NCBI RefSeq assembly: GCF_035762905.1
Contig: NZ_DASUCC010000128.1
Coordinates: forward strand, 1 to 21,921
DNA length: 21,921 nucleotides
Direction: 5' to 3'
From: DASYTH01 sp035762905
GTDB lineage: Bacteria > Actinomycetota > Actinomycetes > Mycobacteriales > Pseudonocardiaceae
Both the position numbers and the translations under genes were made by a program. This document shows positions 8,386-17,997 of this stretch, piece by piece; positions within the stretch are counted from its first letter, which is position 1; every line of letters starts with the position of its first letter. The notes beneath the pieces were generated by a model. That model ran no database searches. It was not told the DNA's origin and saw nothing but the letters and a program-made list of their open reading frames with translations.

Positions 8386-8967
8386 TCAGCTGGTCGGTGC
8401 GCTGCTGGTGGAGCCGGCGCCCATCCCGGCCTTCTTGCAGGTTTCGGCCTTGCTGAAAGCGTCGTTCAGCTCCTTGCTCGCCGCGAGGTCCTTGGTCGGG
8501 TCCTCCAGCGTGGCGAACTTGCCCATGTCCGCGGCCACCTGCTGGAACGCCTTCTGGAACGCGGCCGGGTCGGCGGGCGAGGCCTGCTCCAGCTTGGTCT
8601 TCGCGCCGTCAACGGTGGTCTTCACGTCGGTCAGGGTGGCGGTCACCTTGTCGACCGCGACGGAGCCGTCGGCCACCGGCGGGTCGCCCGCGTCATTGAG
8701 ATTGCCGATCAGCGTGTCGATCGTGTTCGAGATCGAGCTCAGGTAGGCGACCATGTCGTCCTTTGCCTTCACCGGATCGGACGGGTCGACGTTCGGTGCT
8801 TCGTTCAACGCGGCGACCTCATCCTCGACCGATGAGCAGACCTTCTCCGCCCAGGCGACCGCATCGCCACCGCCGGCATTGTCCGCGGACGAGCCGCTGT
8901 CACATGCGGTCAGAACCAGGGAAAGTGTGAAGGCCGCGGCGGCGGCCATGGCGATCCGGCGCAACAT
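8386..8967 (-). CDS. Secreted lipoprotein, unknown function
   Basis: 193 residues. The N-terminus is a lipoprotein signal: basic MLRRIA, a hydrophobic core and the lipobox LTAC with Cys22 as the lipidation site, followed by a Ser/Gly/Asp-rich tether. The mature part is acidic and mostly helical by composition (alternating Ala, Asp, Lys and Val stretches such as TATLTDVKTTVDGAKTKLEQ), like small actinobacterial cell-envelope lipoproteins of unknown role. Two further Cys (residue 44 region and near the C-terminus in AETCKKAG) could form a disulfide. The ATG at 8967 has a good AAGGGG ribosome binding site 7 nt away. A hairpin upstream separates it from hppA, so it probably has its own promoter. 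I do not recognise a named family. Confidence 0.88.
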   Translation of the reverse strand: MLRRIAMAAAAAFTLSLVLTACDSGSSADNAGGGDAVAWAEKVCSSVEDEVAALNEAPNVDPSDPVKAKDDMVAYLSSISNTIDTLIGNLNDAGDPPVADGSVAVDKVTATLTDVKTTVDGAKTKLEQASPADPAAFQKAFQQVAADMGKFATLEDPTKDLAASKELNDAFSKAETCKKAGMGAGSTSSAPTS

Positions 8968-9024
8968 TGTTGTCCCCTTTGATTTCCTGTGGCACCAACA
9001 TCATGACAGGTCCACAGTGGATCA

Positions 9025-9064
9025 ATACAGCAGGGGCCGGTCCGAGCGGACCGACCCCTGCTGT
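9025..9064 (-). terminator. Stem-loop terminator downstream of hppA
   Basis: Arms of 19 bases (9025-9043 and 9046-9064) pair with one mismatch; the loop is effectively GAGC. The hairpin begins 17 bp after the hppA stop on the minus strand. The following T stretch is weak, as is usual for high-GC actinobacterial terminators. Confidence 0.75.
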
Positions 9065-9080
9065 ACTGCGGAAAACGCGA

Positions 9081-11375
<2,295 letters not shown>

Positions 11376-11613
11376 CCGTCCTCCTGGTACCTATGCCGGC
11401 TGCGGCGCCGGCTACCGGTGACTGGACGCATGCGCCACCGGGGACTTGTTCGATGGGACCGGCGGAGTCTATTGGTCCGGGTGGGCCAGTGAAGACCGAG
11501 GGTAGGCCGAACGCCCGCGGGGCGGACCGGCGCGGGGCGGGGCAACGGACAGTAGCGCGGCCGTCGTGGTCCGCGCATCCCGGCGCGTCGTACCGCTGTG
11601 CGAAGCTGCCCGG

Positions 11614-13938
11614 GTGGGCGAGAACACGGGCCGGCGGCTGCTCGACCGGGTGCTGTCCGGCGTGCCCTCGGGTGAGAACCCGTTGACCCATGTCAGGGAC
11701 CTGCCCGAGCGGCCGGCGGTGAGCGCGCCGTGGCCGGACTGGGTGCCGGACGGGGTGCGCGCATCGTTCGCGCGCTGCGGGGTGCGTCGGCCGTGGGCGC
11801 ACCAGGTCGAGGCGGCCGGGCACGCGCACGCCGGCCGGCACGTGGTGGTGGCGACCGGGACGGCGTCCGGCAAGTCGCTGGCCTACCAACTGCCGGTGGC
11901 CGTCGCGCTCACCGCCGATCCGCGGGCCACCGCGCTGTATCTCGCGCCCACCAAGGCGCTGACCGCCGACCAGCTGCGCGCGGCCGTCGCGCTGGACCTG
12001 CCCGGCGCGCGCCCGGCCGGCTACGACGGGGACACCCCGATGTCCGAACGGGACTGGGTGCGCGCGCACGCCCGGTGGGTGTTCACCAACCCGGACATGC
12101 TGCACCGGGGCGTGCTTCCGGCGCACGGGCGGTGGGCCGGGTTCCTGCGCCGGCTGACCTACGTCGTGGTGGACGAATGTCACGGCTACCGGGGGGTGTT
12201 CGGCTCGCACGTCGCGCTGCTGCTGCGCCGGTTGCGCCGGGTGGCCCGGCGGTACGGGGCGGACCCGGTGTTCGTGCTGGCGTCGGCGACGGTGTCCGAT
12301 CCCGCGGCGTCGGCGTCTCGACTGTCCGGTGTGGACTGTGTGGCGGTGACCGCGGACGGCTCGCCGCGCGGGGGGCGCACGGTGGCGCTGTGGGAGCCGC
12401 CGCTGCTGGCCGAGCTGTCCGGGGAGAACGGCGCGCCGGTGCGACGTTCGGCCGGGGCGGAGACCGCGCGGATCCTGGCCGACCTGGTCGTCGAGGGCGC
12501 CAGGACGCTGGCGTTCGTGCGGTCCCGGCGGGGGGCGGAGCTGACCGCGCTCGGCGCCCGGCGCGCACTGTCCGAAGTAGACGGTGTATTGGCCGGGCGG
12601 GTGGCCGCCTACCGCGCCGGGTTCCTGCCGGAGGACCGGCGGGCGCTGGAGGCGGCGTTCGCCTGCGGGGAGCTGCTCGGGGTGGCCAGCACCAACGCGC
12701 TCGAGCTGGGCGTGGACATCGCCGGGCTGGACGCGGTGGTGATGGCCGGGTATCCGGGCACCCTGGCGTCGTTCTGGCAGCAGGCCGGGCGCGCGGGCCG
12801 GGCCGGCGACGGGGCGCTGGTGGTGTTCGTGGCGCGGGACGACCCGCTGGACACGTACCTGGTGCACCACCCGGCGGCGGTGCTGGACAAGCCGGTCGAG
12901 GCCACCGTGATCGACCCGACCAACCCGTACGTCCTCGCGCCGCAGTTGGCCTGCGCCGCGGCCGAGCTGCCGCTGACTCCGGACTGCCTGGCCGGTTTCG
13001 GCGGGGTGCACGCCGAGGCCGTGGTGACCGGACTGGTGGCCGACGGCGCGCTGCGCAAGCGGCCGACGGGATGGTTCTGGACCGGCCGGGACCGTCCGCA
13101 TGCCGGTGTGGACATTCGCGGCTCGGGCGGCGAGCAGGTCGCCGTGGTGGAGGCGGACTCCGGCCGGATGCTCGGCACGGTCAACCCCGGCTCGGCCTGC
13201 GCCACCGTCCATCCGGGCGCGGTGTACCTGCATCAGGGTGCGTCCTATGTGGTCGATGAGCTGGATCTCGAGCGGGGCCTGGCATTGGTGCACGAGGAGG
13301 ATCCCGAGTGGACCACGTCGCCGCGCGAGGTCGTGGACATCGCGGTGCTGTCCGTCGCGGAGCGCCGCCGGGCCGGGAGCTCCGGGTCGGTGTGTCTCGG
13401 CGAGGTGGCGGTGACCGCGCAGGTGGTCGGGTACCTGCGCCGGCTGCCCTCCGGCGAGGTGCTCGACCAGGTTCCGCTCGACCTGCCCGAGCGGACGCTG
13501 GAAACCCGGGCGGTCTGGTACACCGTGGACGAGGGTCTGCTGCGCGCCGCCGGCCTGCCACCGGCCCGGGTGCCGGGCGCGCTGCACGCCGCCGAGCACG
13601 CGGCGATCGGCCTGCTGCCGCTGTTCGCCACCTGCGACCGGTGGGACATCGGCGGCGTGTCCACCGCGCTGCACCCGGACACCGGCGCCGCCACGGTCTT
13701 CGTGCACGACGGCCATCCCGGCGGGGCGGGCTTCGCCGACCGCGGTTTCGCCGCGTTCGTCCCGTGGCTGACCGCAACCCGGGACGCGATCGCCGCCTGC
13801 GAGTGCCCGTCCGGCTGCCCGTCCTGCGTCCAGTCCCCCAAGTGCGGCAACGGAAACGAGCCCCTGGACAAGCCGGGCGCGGTGGCCGTGCTTGCCGCGC
13901 TGCTCGATGCGCTCGACTCGGGCGGTGACCTCGCCTGA
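11614..13938 (+). CDS. SftH/Rv3649-type superfamily 2 DECH-box helicase
   Basis: DNA-dependent ATPase and 3'-to-5' helicase by homology to mycobacterial SftH (and B. subtilis MrfA/YprA), a family linked to DNA repair. The 774 residues show motif I ATGTASGKS (about 80-88), Ia LAPTKAL, motif II VVDECHGYRG (Asp187 onward), motif III LASATV, motif IV AFVRSRRGAE, motif V ASTNALELGVDI and motif VI QQAGRAGRAG. The C-terminal DUF1998-type domain ends with CEC-PSGC-PSC-VQSPKC, the metal-binding Cys cluster of the clade. The frame stays open to a GTG at 11566; I prefer GTG 11614 (VGENTGRRLLDRVL) because the extra codons are less coding-like. Neither start has a strong ribosome binding site. It is the 'helicase' of the conserved actinobacterial helicase/secretion neighborhood, whose Tad genes follow here. 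Confidence 0.93.
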   Translation: MGENTGRRLLDRVLSGVPSGENPLTHVRDLPERPAVSAPWPDWVPDGVRASFARCGVRRPWAHQVEAAGHAHAGRHVVVATGTASGKSLAYQLPVAVALTADPRATALYLAPTKALTADQLRAAVALDLPGARPAGYDGDTPMSERDWVRAHARWVFTNPDMLHRGVLPAHGRWAGFLRRLTYVVVDECHGYRGVFGSHVALLLRRLRRVARRYGADPVFVLASATVSDPAASASRLSGVDCVAVTADGSPRGGRTVALWEPPLLAELSGENGAPVRRSAGAETARILADLVVEGARTLAFVRSRRGAELTALGARRALSEVDGVLAGRVAAYRAGFLPEDRRALEAAFACGELLGVASTNALELGVDIAGLDAVVMAGYPGTLASFWQQAGRAGRAGDGALVVFVARDDPLDTYLVHHPAAVLDKPVEATVIDPTNPYVLAPQLACAAAELPLTPDCLAGFGGVHAEAVVTGLVADGALRKRPTGWFWTGRDRPHAGVDIRGSGGEQVAVVEADSGRMLGTVNPGSACATVHPGAVYLHQGASYVVDELDLERGLALVHEEDPEWTTSPREVVDIAVLSVAERRRAGSSGSVCLGEVAVTAQVVGYLRRLPSGEVLDQVPLDLPERTLETRAVWYTVDEGLLRAAGLPPARVPGALHAAEHAAIGLLPLFATCDRWDIGGVSTALHPDTGAATVFVHDGHPGGAGFADRGFAAFVPWLTATRDAIAACECPSGCPSCVQSPKCGNGNEPLDKPGAVAVLAALLDALDSGGDLA

Positions 13939-13945
13939 ACATGGC

Positions 13946-13986
13946 AGCGCGCCGGGTGGTCGACTTCTCGACCTACCCGGCGCGCT
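13946..13986 (+). terminator. Long hairpin after the helicase gene
   Basis: AGCGCGCCGGGT (13946-13957) pairs with 13975-13986, and GGTCGA (13958-13963) with 13968-13973, around a CTTC loop. This gives 18 base pairs with one bulged T. It starts 7 bp after the helicase stop. There is no T tract, typical of high-GC terminators; it may act on both strands. Confidence 0.75.
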
Positions 13987-14073
13987 ACCTGACGCCGGCC
14001 ACTTAGGAGGGCCCTGCTACCGCATTTTCGGGACTCGCGACCAGGGGAATGATCGGCTGGGTGTCCATCGCCA

Positions 14074-14125
14074 CGCACGGAGTCGATTAGGGAGGCGGGA
14101 AACTCCGTGCGGGATGGTCATCCCG
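14074..14125. repeat. Two adjacent inverted repeats between helicase and Prim-Pol genes
   Basis: CGCACGGAGT (14074-14083) pairs perfectly with 14102-14111 across an 18-nt loop. Directly next to it, CGGGATG-GT-CATCCCG (14110-14125) is palindromic. Both lie where the helicase (plus) and Prim-Pol-like (minus) transcripts converge, so they may terminate the minus-strand transcript. No T tract. The rest of the 280 bp between 13987 and 14266 shows no clear gene. Confidence 0.45.
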
Positions 14126-14180
14126 GGGCCAGGTTTTCGCCGATCCGGTCACCTGACTGATCGCTGATGCGGTAGTCCAT
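14118..14180 (-). CDS. Possible 20-residue small ORF (speculative)
   Basis: ATG at 14180 followed by 19 codons (MDYRISDQSGDRIGENLAPG) and TGA. A perfect AGGAGG lies upstream but only 1 nt from the ATG, too close for normal initiation, which argues against translation. It lies 86 bp downstream of the Prim-Pol-like gene on the same strand, and its stop falls inside the palindrome at 14110-14125. No homologue is known to me. Confidence 0.15.
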   Translation of the reverse strand: MDYRISDQSGDRIGENLAPG

Positions 14181-14266
14181 TCCTCCTTTCCCGTGTCCGG
14201 CGGATTGCCCTGCCGCGGTTCGTCGGTCGAGTGCGGGAGTCGCGACGACCGCACGGCGGGGCATGG

Positions 14267-14893
14267 TCAAGATCGGTCTGCGGTGGTCACCAGGTGACCG
14301 GCCGGGACGCCGGCCACGGCGTCGAGCACGGCGTCCTGGACGATGTGCGCCTCGGGGATGTGCCAGCCGCACACCTCCGGCCGTACCCGCCAGTGCGCGA
14401 CACCGTGCGGGAACTGGGACGGCGGCAGCGGTACCCAGCTGCCCGCGCCGTGCACGACGACATCCGCGTGCCCGGCGAGCCCATCGGCCAATCTGGCGCT
14501 GGCCTGGACGAGGAACAGCCATCGGCCGTTCGGCGTGCCGATGATCGGTACCGGCAGACCGATCGACCTGAGCACCCGGGCCACCCCGGTGCCGAGGCCG
14601 CTGCCCATCTCGACGGCGTCGAGGGTGCCGCCGGTGGCGAGCAGCAGGTTGTACGGCCGGCCGGTCCACCAGCCGGCGACCTCTTCGGGTGTGCTGCCGA
14701 TCCGCTCCTGCCAGTCGTCGTGCACGGGGACCGGACCACTGTCCGGCGCGTCCGTGCGACCCGCCCAGTGCCCACCGGCCGGATAGGTGCCGGGCAGAAC
14801 CGGCCAACGGCGCCACGCGAGGCCAATCACCTGCGCCCGCAGTTCGACCCGGAAAGCCCGCAGCCAGCTATCCGACCAGTCCATCTCCAACAT
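14267..14893 (-). CDS. Short Prim-Pol-like protein (bifunctional DNA primase/polymerase N-terminal family)
   Basis: 208 residues resembling the stand-alone actinobacterial proteins annotated 'bifunctional DNA primase/polymerase' (archaeo-eukaryotic primase fold). Recognisable parts: RWPVLPGTY near the N-terminus, GPVPVHDDWQERIGSTPEEV, WWTGRPYNLLLATGGTLDAVEM (the D..E acidic pair expected for metal binding), IGTPNGRWLFLV, HGAGSWVPLPPS and a C-terminal WHIPEAHIVQDAVLDAV. The His of the usual sxH motif is not present (GRWLF instead), so primase or polymerase activity is doubtful. ATG at 14893 is chosen over the longer frame (start 14956) because AAGGAGG lies 12 nt upstream of it, slightly long but the only good site. 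There are no membrane helices. It sits alone between the helicase and the Tad operon, and its true role is unknown. Confidence 0.75.
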   Translation of the reverse strand: MLEMDWSDSWLRAFRVELRAQVIGLAWRRWPVLPGTYPAGGHWAGRTDAPDSGPVPVHDDWQERIGSTPEEVAGWWTGRPYNLLLATGGTLDAVEMGSGLGTGVARVLRSIGLPVPIIGTPNGRWLFLVQASARLADGLAGHADVVVHGAGSWVPLPPSQFPHGVAHWRVRPEVCGWHIPEAHIVQDAVLDAVAGVPAGHLVTTADRS

Positions 14894-15050
14894 CGTGAGA
14901 ACTTGCCTCCTTGCGCATGGGGCACCGCTCGGCACCCACCGTTGACTCAACGACATCCCCCTGGTGCGAGAAACTTGCAGTCGACAATCGGTCGCTGTGG
15001 AACGGCGAGTGAAGGGTCAACCGACCGAGCGACTGAAGACCGCGAGCCGA

Positions 15051-15064
15051 TCACCGGCCGGTGA
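15051..15064. promoter_or_regulatory. 14-bp perfect palindrome, possible operator
   Basis: TCACCGGCCGGTGA is a perfect palindrome in the 265-bp gap between the Prim-Pol-like start (14893) and the end of the Tad operon (15159). This gap must hold the Prim-Pol-like promoter, so the site could bind a dimeric regulator. It is GC-rich, and chance occurrence is possible. I see nothing else firm in this gap. Confidence 0.3.
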
Positions 15065-15158
15065 ATTGCAGGCGGGCAACCCCTGGGCACCGCTTATCGT
15101 GGGCAATCGACCGCTCCTCGCCACTCATCGACCGTTTAGCGGGATTGACGGTTCCGGC

Positions 15159-15839
15159 CTACCCGTGGTGGTTCAGTCCACTGGCCGACGGAGTTCCGTC
15201 CACCGGTCCGGCGCGGGCCCGCGCGGTCGCCGATCCGTAGCCGAGCAGCAGGTCCGGAGGCGGGGCGACGATCTCGACCTCCGCCGTCCATCCGGTCAGC
15301 CGGCAGCCGGCCAGCCGGACCCGCATCTGGCTGGCGACCCACTCGGCCCGGGCGCACGCCTGTCCCACGCCGGACACGGCATGCGCGGCCGCGGCGAGTG
15401 CGGCCAGATCGGCGGCGCTGGCCGCCCGGTGCCGGGTGTGCGCGGCGGCGCCGATGCCGAGGATCAGGCCGAGGACCACGAGGATCGCGGCGATGGCGCC
15501 GGCGGCCCAGACGGATGCCGAGCCCTGGTCGGGCGGCCGGCCGCGGGCTGGCGGTGTCGGGTTGCCGGCGGATGTTCGTTCCAGCGCAATCGCGGCGGGC
15601 TCGCGGTCGGCCGAACGCGCATGGGGACGCGCGGCGGGATTTCGCCTATGGGATCGCACGGCGGCGTTCCGCGGGTGCGGTCGCGCCGCGGGGTTCCGCG
15701 GATCGGATCGCACGGCGGCGTTCCGCGGGTGCGGTCGCGCCGCGGGGTTCCGCGGATCGGATCGCACGGCGGCGTTCCGCAAGTCTGGATGCGCGGCGGG
15801 GTCCCGCGGGTGCGGTGCCCGCTGCCGGGGTGTGGCCAT
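15159..15839 (-). CDS. TadE-like secretion protein with a repeat-expanded N-terminus (Rv3654c-like)
   Basis: Last gene of the Tad-like operon, 226 residues. The conserved part starts at DQGSASVWAAGAIAAILVVL (about 104-123), a pilin-like membrane helix, then an Ala-rich HTRHRAASAADLAALAAA helix typical of the 'helicase/secretion neighborhood TadE-like' family, and two Cys (GQACAR, AGCRL) in the outer domain. Relatives usually start close to this helix. Here about 100 extra residues precede it, including eight copies of a nine-residue Arg/Pro/Asn/Ala unit (residues 10-81), with a strongly basic charge. ATG at 15839 is supported by AAGGAG 11 nt upstream. At the pilin-like processing site the +5 residue is Trp, not Glu. 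It lies 30 bp after tadE. Probably a minor pseudopilin or assembly component. Confidence 0.85.
   Translation of the reverse strand: MATPRQRAPHPRDPAAHPDLRNAAVRSDPRNPAARPHPRNAAVRSDPRNPAARPHPRNAAVRSHRRNPAARPHARSADREPAAIALERTSAGNPTPPARGRPPDQGSASVWAAGAIAAILVVLGLILGIGAAAHTRHRAASAADLAALAAAAHAVSGVGQACARAEWVASQMRVRLAGCRLTGWTAEVEIVAPPPDLLLGYGSATARARAGPVDGTPSASGLNHHG
15597..15812 (-). repeat. Coding tandem repeat: 27-bp unit, eight copies, with a 54-bp higher-order repeat
   Basis: Residues 10-81 of the TadE-like protein are eight units of nine residues, alternating RNAAVRS and RNPAARP types. At DNA level a 54-bp unit starting at 15652, 15706 and 15760 is exact for 2.4 copies (15652-15780). Both periods are multiples of three. 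Confidence 0.93.
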
Positions 15840-15869
15840 TTGGTCGACTTCTCCTTTTCTGATGGCCTG

Positions 15870-16223
15870 TCACGGGGTTTGCGGTTCGGCGACCGCGTAG
15901 GCGTGGCCGCGCAGGATGACACCCGGGAGCAGGCCGCCGACGGGTGTGACGGTCACCTGGACGGAGATGGCGTCGCCGTCCTGACTGATGCTGATCCGGG
16001 CGCCATTCGGGGCGATCTGTTGCGCGGCGGCCCTGGCCCGGTCCGGCTCGCCGCGAGCGGTGAGGCGGGCCGCCTCGCGCGCCGCGTCGGTGCACCGGAG
16101 TTGGTCGGTGACCGCGCCGATGGCGGCCAGCACCAATCCGAGCACCACCGCGAGGGCGGCCACGGCAAGCGCCGCCTCGACGGTGACCATGCCGGCCTCG
16201 GAGCGGGACCGCCGCGGCATCAC
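15870..16223 (-). CDS. TadE-family pilus/secretion protein (Rv3655c-like)
   Basis: 117 residues. A short basic leader (MMPRRSRSEAG) is followed by a type IV pilin-like segment, G|MVTVEAALAVAALAVVLGLV, with Glu at +5 after the Gly, as in TadE/TadF pseudopilins cleaved by a prepilin peptidase. The rest has DAAREAARLTARGE and a small beta-rich outer domain (ARISISQDGDAISVQVTVTP). No prepilin peptidase gene is in this window. GTG at 16223 and ATG at 16220 are both possible starts; they overlap the TGA of the pilin gene by 4 or 1 bp, so translation is probably coupled. It likely forms part of a Tad-type pilus or secretion apparatus in the membrane. Confidence 0.9.
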   Translation of the reverse strand: MMPRRSRSEAGMVTVEAALAVAALAVVLGLVLAAIGAVTDQLRCTDAAREAARLTARGEPDRARAAAQQIAPNGARISISQDGDAISVQVTVTPVGGLLPGVILRGHAYAVAEPQTP

Positions 16224-16429
16224 AAGTTCACCGACAACGCCCGCTGCAGCATGGCTTTGAGCCCGGCCAAGGCGGCGTCGCCGGTGACGACGGTGTAGAG
16301 CACGGCGGCGAAGGCGGCGGCGGCGATCGTGCCGATGGCGTACTCGACCGTCGACATTCCGTCGTCCGGCCGGCGGCCGAGCCAGCGCAGTGCGTGGGGT
16401 GGGCGGATGGGCAAGGGTCGGGGAAACAT
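16220..16429 (-). CDS. Flp-like pilin (DUF4244, Rv3656c-like)
   Basis: 69 residues, the size of a Flp pilin. A 24-residue basic leader ends at Gly, followed by MSTVEYAIGTIAAAAFAAVL with Glu at +5, the Flp/DUF4244 signature, one membrane helix and a short C-terminus (LKAMLQRALSVNL). It is the likely major subunit of the pilus built by CpaF, TadB and TadC. The ATG at 16429 has AAGGAG 6 nt upstream, the best ribosome binding site in the operon, which suits a protein needed in large amounts. It sits 22 bp after tadC and overlaps tadE. Confidence 0.9.
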   Translation of the reverse strand: MFPRPLPIRPPHALRWLGRRPDDGMSTVEYAIGTIAAAAFAAVLYTVVTGDAALAGLKAMLQRALSVNL

Positions 16430-16451
16430 CGGGTTCTCCTTTTCGGTGTGT

Positions 16452-17168
16452 TCATTGCTGGACGGACAGTTGGGTGGCCAGTCCGACGACGACCGGCGCG
16501 ATACCGAGGCAGACGAAAGCGGGAAGGAAACACAGGCCGAGCGGTCCGGTGATCAGCACCCCGGCCCGCTGTGCCCGCGACTCGGCGACATCGCCGGCGG
16601 CGGCCCGGATGTCCGTCGCGAGCGAGCCGGCGACGCCGGCAAGGGCGGTGCCGGATCGGGCGGTGCGCCGCGCGGCCCGGGCGAGCGCGGCGGTCGCCGG
16701 GCAGTCGAGCGCCGGCGTCCATGCCTCGACCGGATCCGCGCCGAGCGCCAGCAGGTCGGCGGTGGCCCGCAGCGCTCCGGCCGCGGCCCGGGGCAGGTCG
16801 TCGGCGACGGCGCGGATGGCCGTGGGAACCGGGAGGCCGGCACGCAGGCAGGCGGCGAGCAGGTCCCAGCCGGCGGCCAGGTCGAGTTGGTCGGCCGGTC
16901 CGCCGGGTCGCCAACCGCGGCGCTGGATGCGGTGCACCGCATAGCCGCCGGCGACCGCAACGGCGACGCCGGCCGGCATCCCGGCGAGGGTGGCGACCAA
17001 AGCCCCGGTGGACAGACCGAAGACCACCGGCAGCGGCGGGCGGCGGACGAACCGGTTGCGCCGGGTCGGGTCGCCGGCCGGGCTCAGCCGCAGCCGCGCC
17101 GGCCGGGTGCCGGACACGGCAACAGCGGCGGCCAGCGACAGCAGGGCGAGCACCTGTTCGGTCAGCAC
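16452..17168 (-). CDS. tadC: Type II/IV secretion F-domain membrane protein, TadC-like
   Basis: 238 residues with a membrane-helix pair near the N-terminus (LPVVFGLSTGALVATLAGMPAG region), a cytoplasmic T2SF domain (LDLAAGWDLLAACLRAGLPVPTAIRAVA ... GTALAGVAGSLATDIR) and a C-terminal hydrophobic hairpin (GVLITGPLGLCFLPAFVCLG). It is one of the two inner-membrane platform proteins that pair with the CpaF ATPase. The frame extends far upstream, but that part shadows tadB; GTG at 17168 has GGGAGG 4-5 nt upstream and lies 13 bp after the tadB stop, so I take it as the start. Corresponds to Rv3657c by position. Confidence 0.88.
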   Translation of the reverse strand: MLTEQVLALLSLAAAVAVSGTRPARLRLSPAGDPTRRNRFVRRPPLPVVFGLSTGALVATLAGMPAGVAVAVAGGYAVHRIQRRGWRPGGPADQLDLAAGWDLLAACLRAGLPVPTAIRAVADDLPRAAAGALRATADLLALGADPVEAWTPALDCPATAALARAARRTARSGTALAGVAGSLATDIRAAAGDVAESRAQRAGVLITGPLGLCFLPAFVCLGIAPVVVGLATQLSVQQ

Positions 17169-17181
17169 GGCACCTCCCGGC

Positions 17182-17997
17182 TCATCGCAGGACCACCTTG
17201 TCGGTGAGCCGGGCGCTCCAGGCGATGCCGGCGCAGGTGAGGCCGGTGCCGAGGAGCAGGAGGAGTTGGCCGGTGGGGGTGGCGGTGAGCACGTGCAGGG
17301 GCCGGGCGCCCATGGCGTGCCCGAGCGCGATGCCGAGGACGGGGAGCAGGGCCAGGATGGTCGCGCTGGCGCGGGGGCCGGCCATGCGGGCGAGAACCTG
17401 GCGGGCGAACCGGACGCGGGTGTGCAGATCGACGCGGACGGCGTCGAGCAGTTCGGCGAGCGGGAGGCCGTGCCGCTTGACGAGCAGCCAAGCCCCGCCG
17501 AGCTGGGTGAGGGCCTGGGCCGTGGCCGGGGTGGCGGCGCGGCTGCTGGCCAGAGCCAGCCGGACGTCGCCGTCCAGGCGGGCGGCGGCACCGATGGCGC
17601 GCAGGGCTTGTGCGGTCCGGGGTTCGGCGTCGGTGGCCGCGGACTCGGTCGCGGCCGCGGGATGGATGCCGGCCCGCAGCCCGGCGACGACCGAGCCCAG
17701 TGCCTCGGCCAGCCCGTCGGCGGCGGCCAGGTTCTGCCGGATGGCCCGCCGTGCGGTCCACCGGCGCCAGGCGGTCGCGGCGGCGAGACCGGCGGCGATC
17801 CCGCCGGCCGGCCCGCTCACCGCCCAGCCCGCCAGTGCGGCCAGCCCGGCAACCGCGGGCAGCGTCGGCCGGCGGCGGATCCGCGGGAGCCGGCGACTCC
17901 GTTGGCGCGCGAGGACTCCGCGCAGCCGCCGCCCGACGCCCGCGGGCGGCCAGCACAGCACCGCGGCGGCCAGCAGGGCCACGATCGCGCTCACCAC
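17182..17997 (-). CDS. tadB: Type II/IV secretion F-domain membrane protein, TadB-like
   Basis: 271 residues. An N-terminal helix (AIVALLAAAVLCW) and a second pair around LPAVAGLAALAGWAVSGPAGGIAAG precede the cytoplasmic T2SF domain (QNLAAADGLAEALGSVVAGLRAG ... LPLAELLDAVRVDLHTRVRFARQVLARMAGPRAS), and two helices close the protein (ATILALLPVLGIALG, LLLLLGTGLTCAGIAW). It is the partner of TadC in the membrane platform. The gene begins GTG GTG; the second GTG overlaps the cpaF TGA as GTGA, and either may start. Corresponds to Rv3658c. Confidence 0.88.
   Translation of the reverse strand: MVSAIVALLAAAVLCWPPAGVGRRLRGVLARQRSRRLPRIRRRPTLPAVAGLAALAGWAVSGPAGGIAAGLAAATAWRRWTARRAIRQNLAAADGLAEALGSVVAGLRAGIHPAAATESAATDAEPRTAQALRAIGAAARLDGDVRLALASSRAATPATAQALTQLGGAWLLVKRHGLPLAELLDAVRVDLHTRVRFARQVLARMAGPRASATILALLPVLGIALGHAMGARPLHVLTATPTGQLLLLLGTGLTCAGIAWSARLTDKVVLR

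Noticed and set aside
13939..14266. Expected cspA gene beside the helicase
   Set aside because: No cold-shock protein frame on either strand in this interval.
15652..15780. CRISPR-like spacing of the 54-bp repeat
   Set aside because: The repeat is contiguous, without unique spacers, and lies in frame inside a coding sequence.
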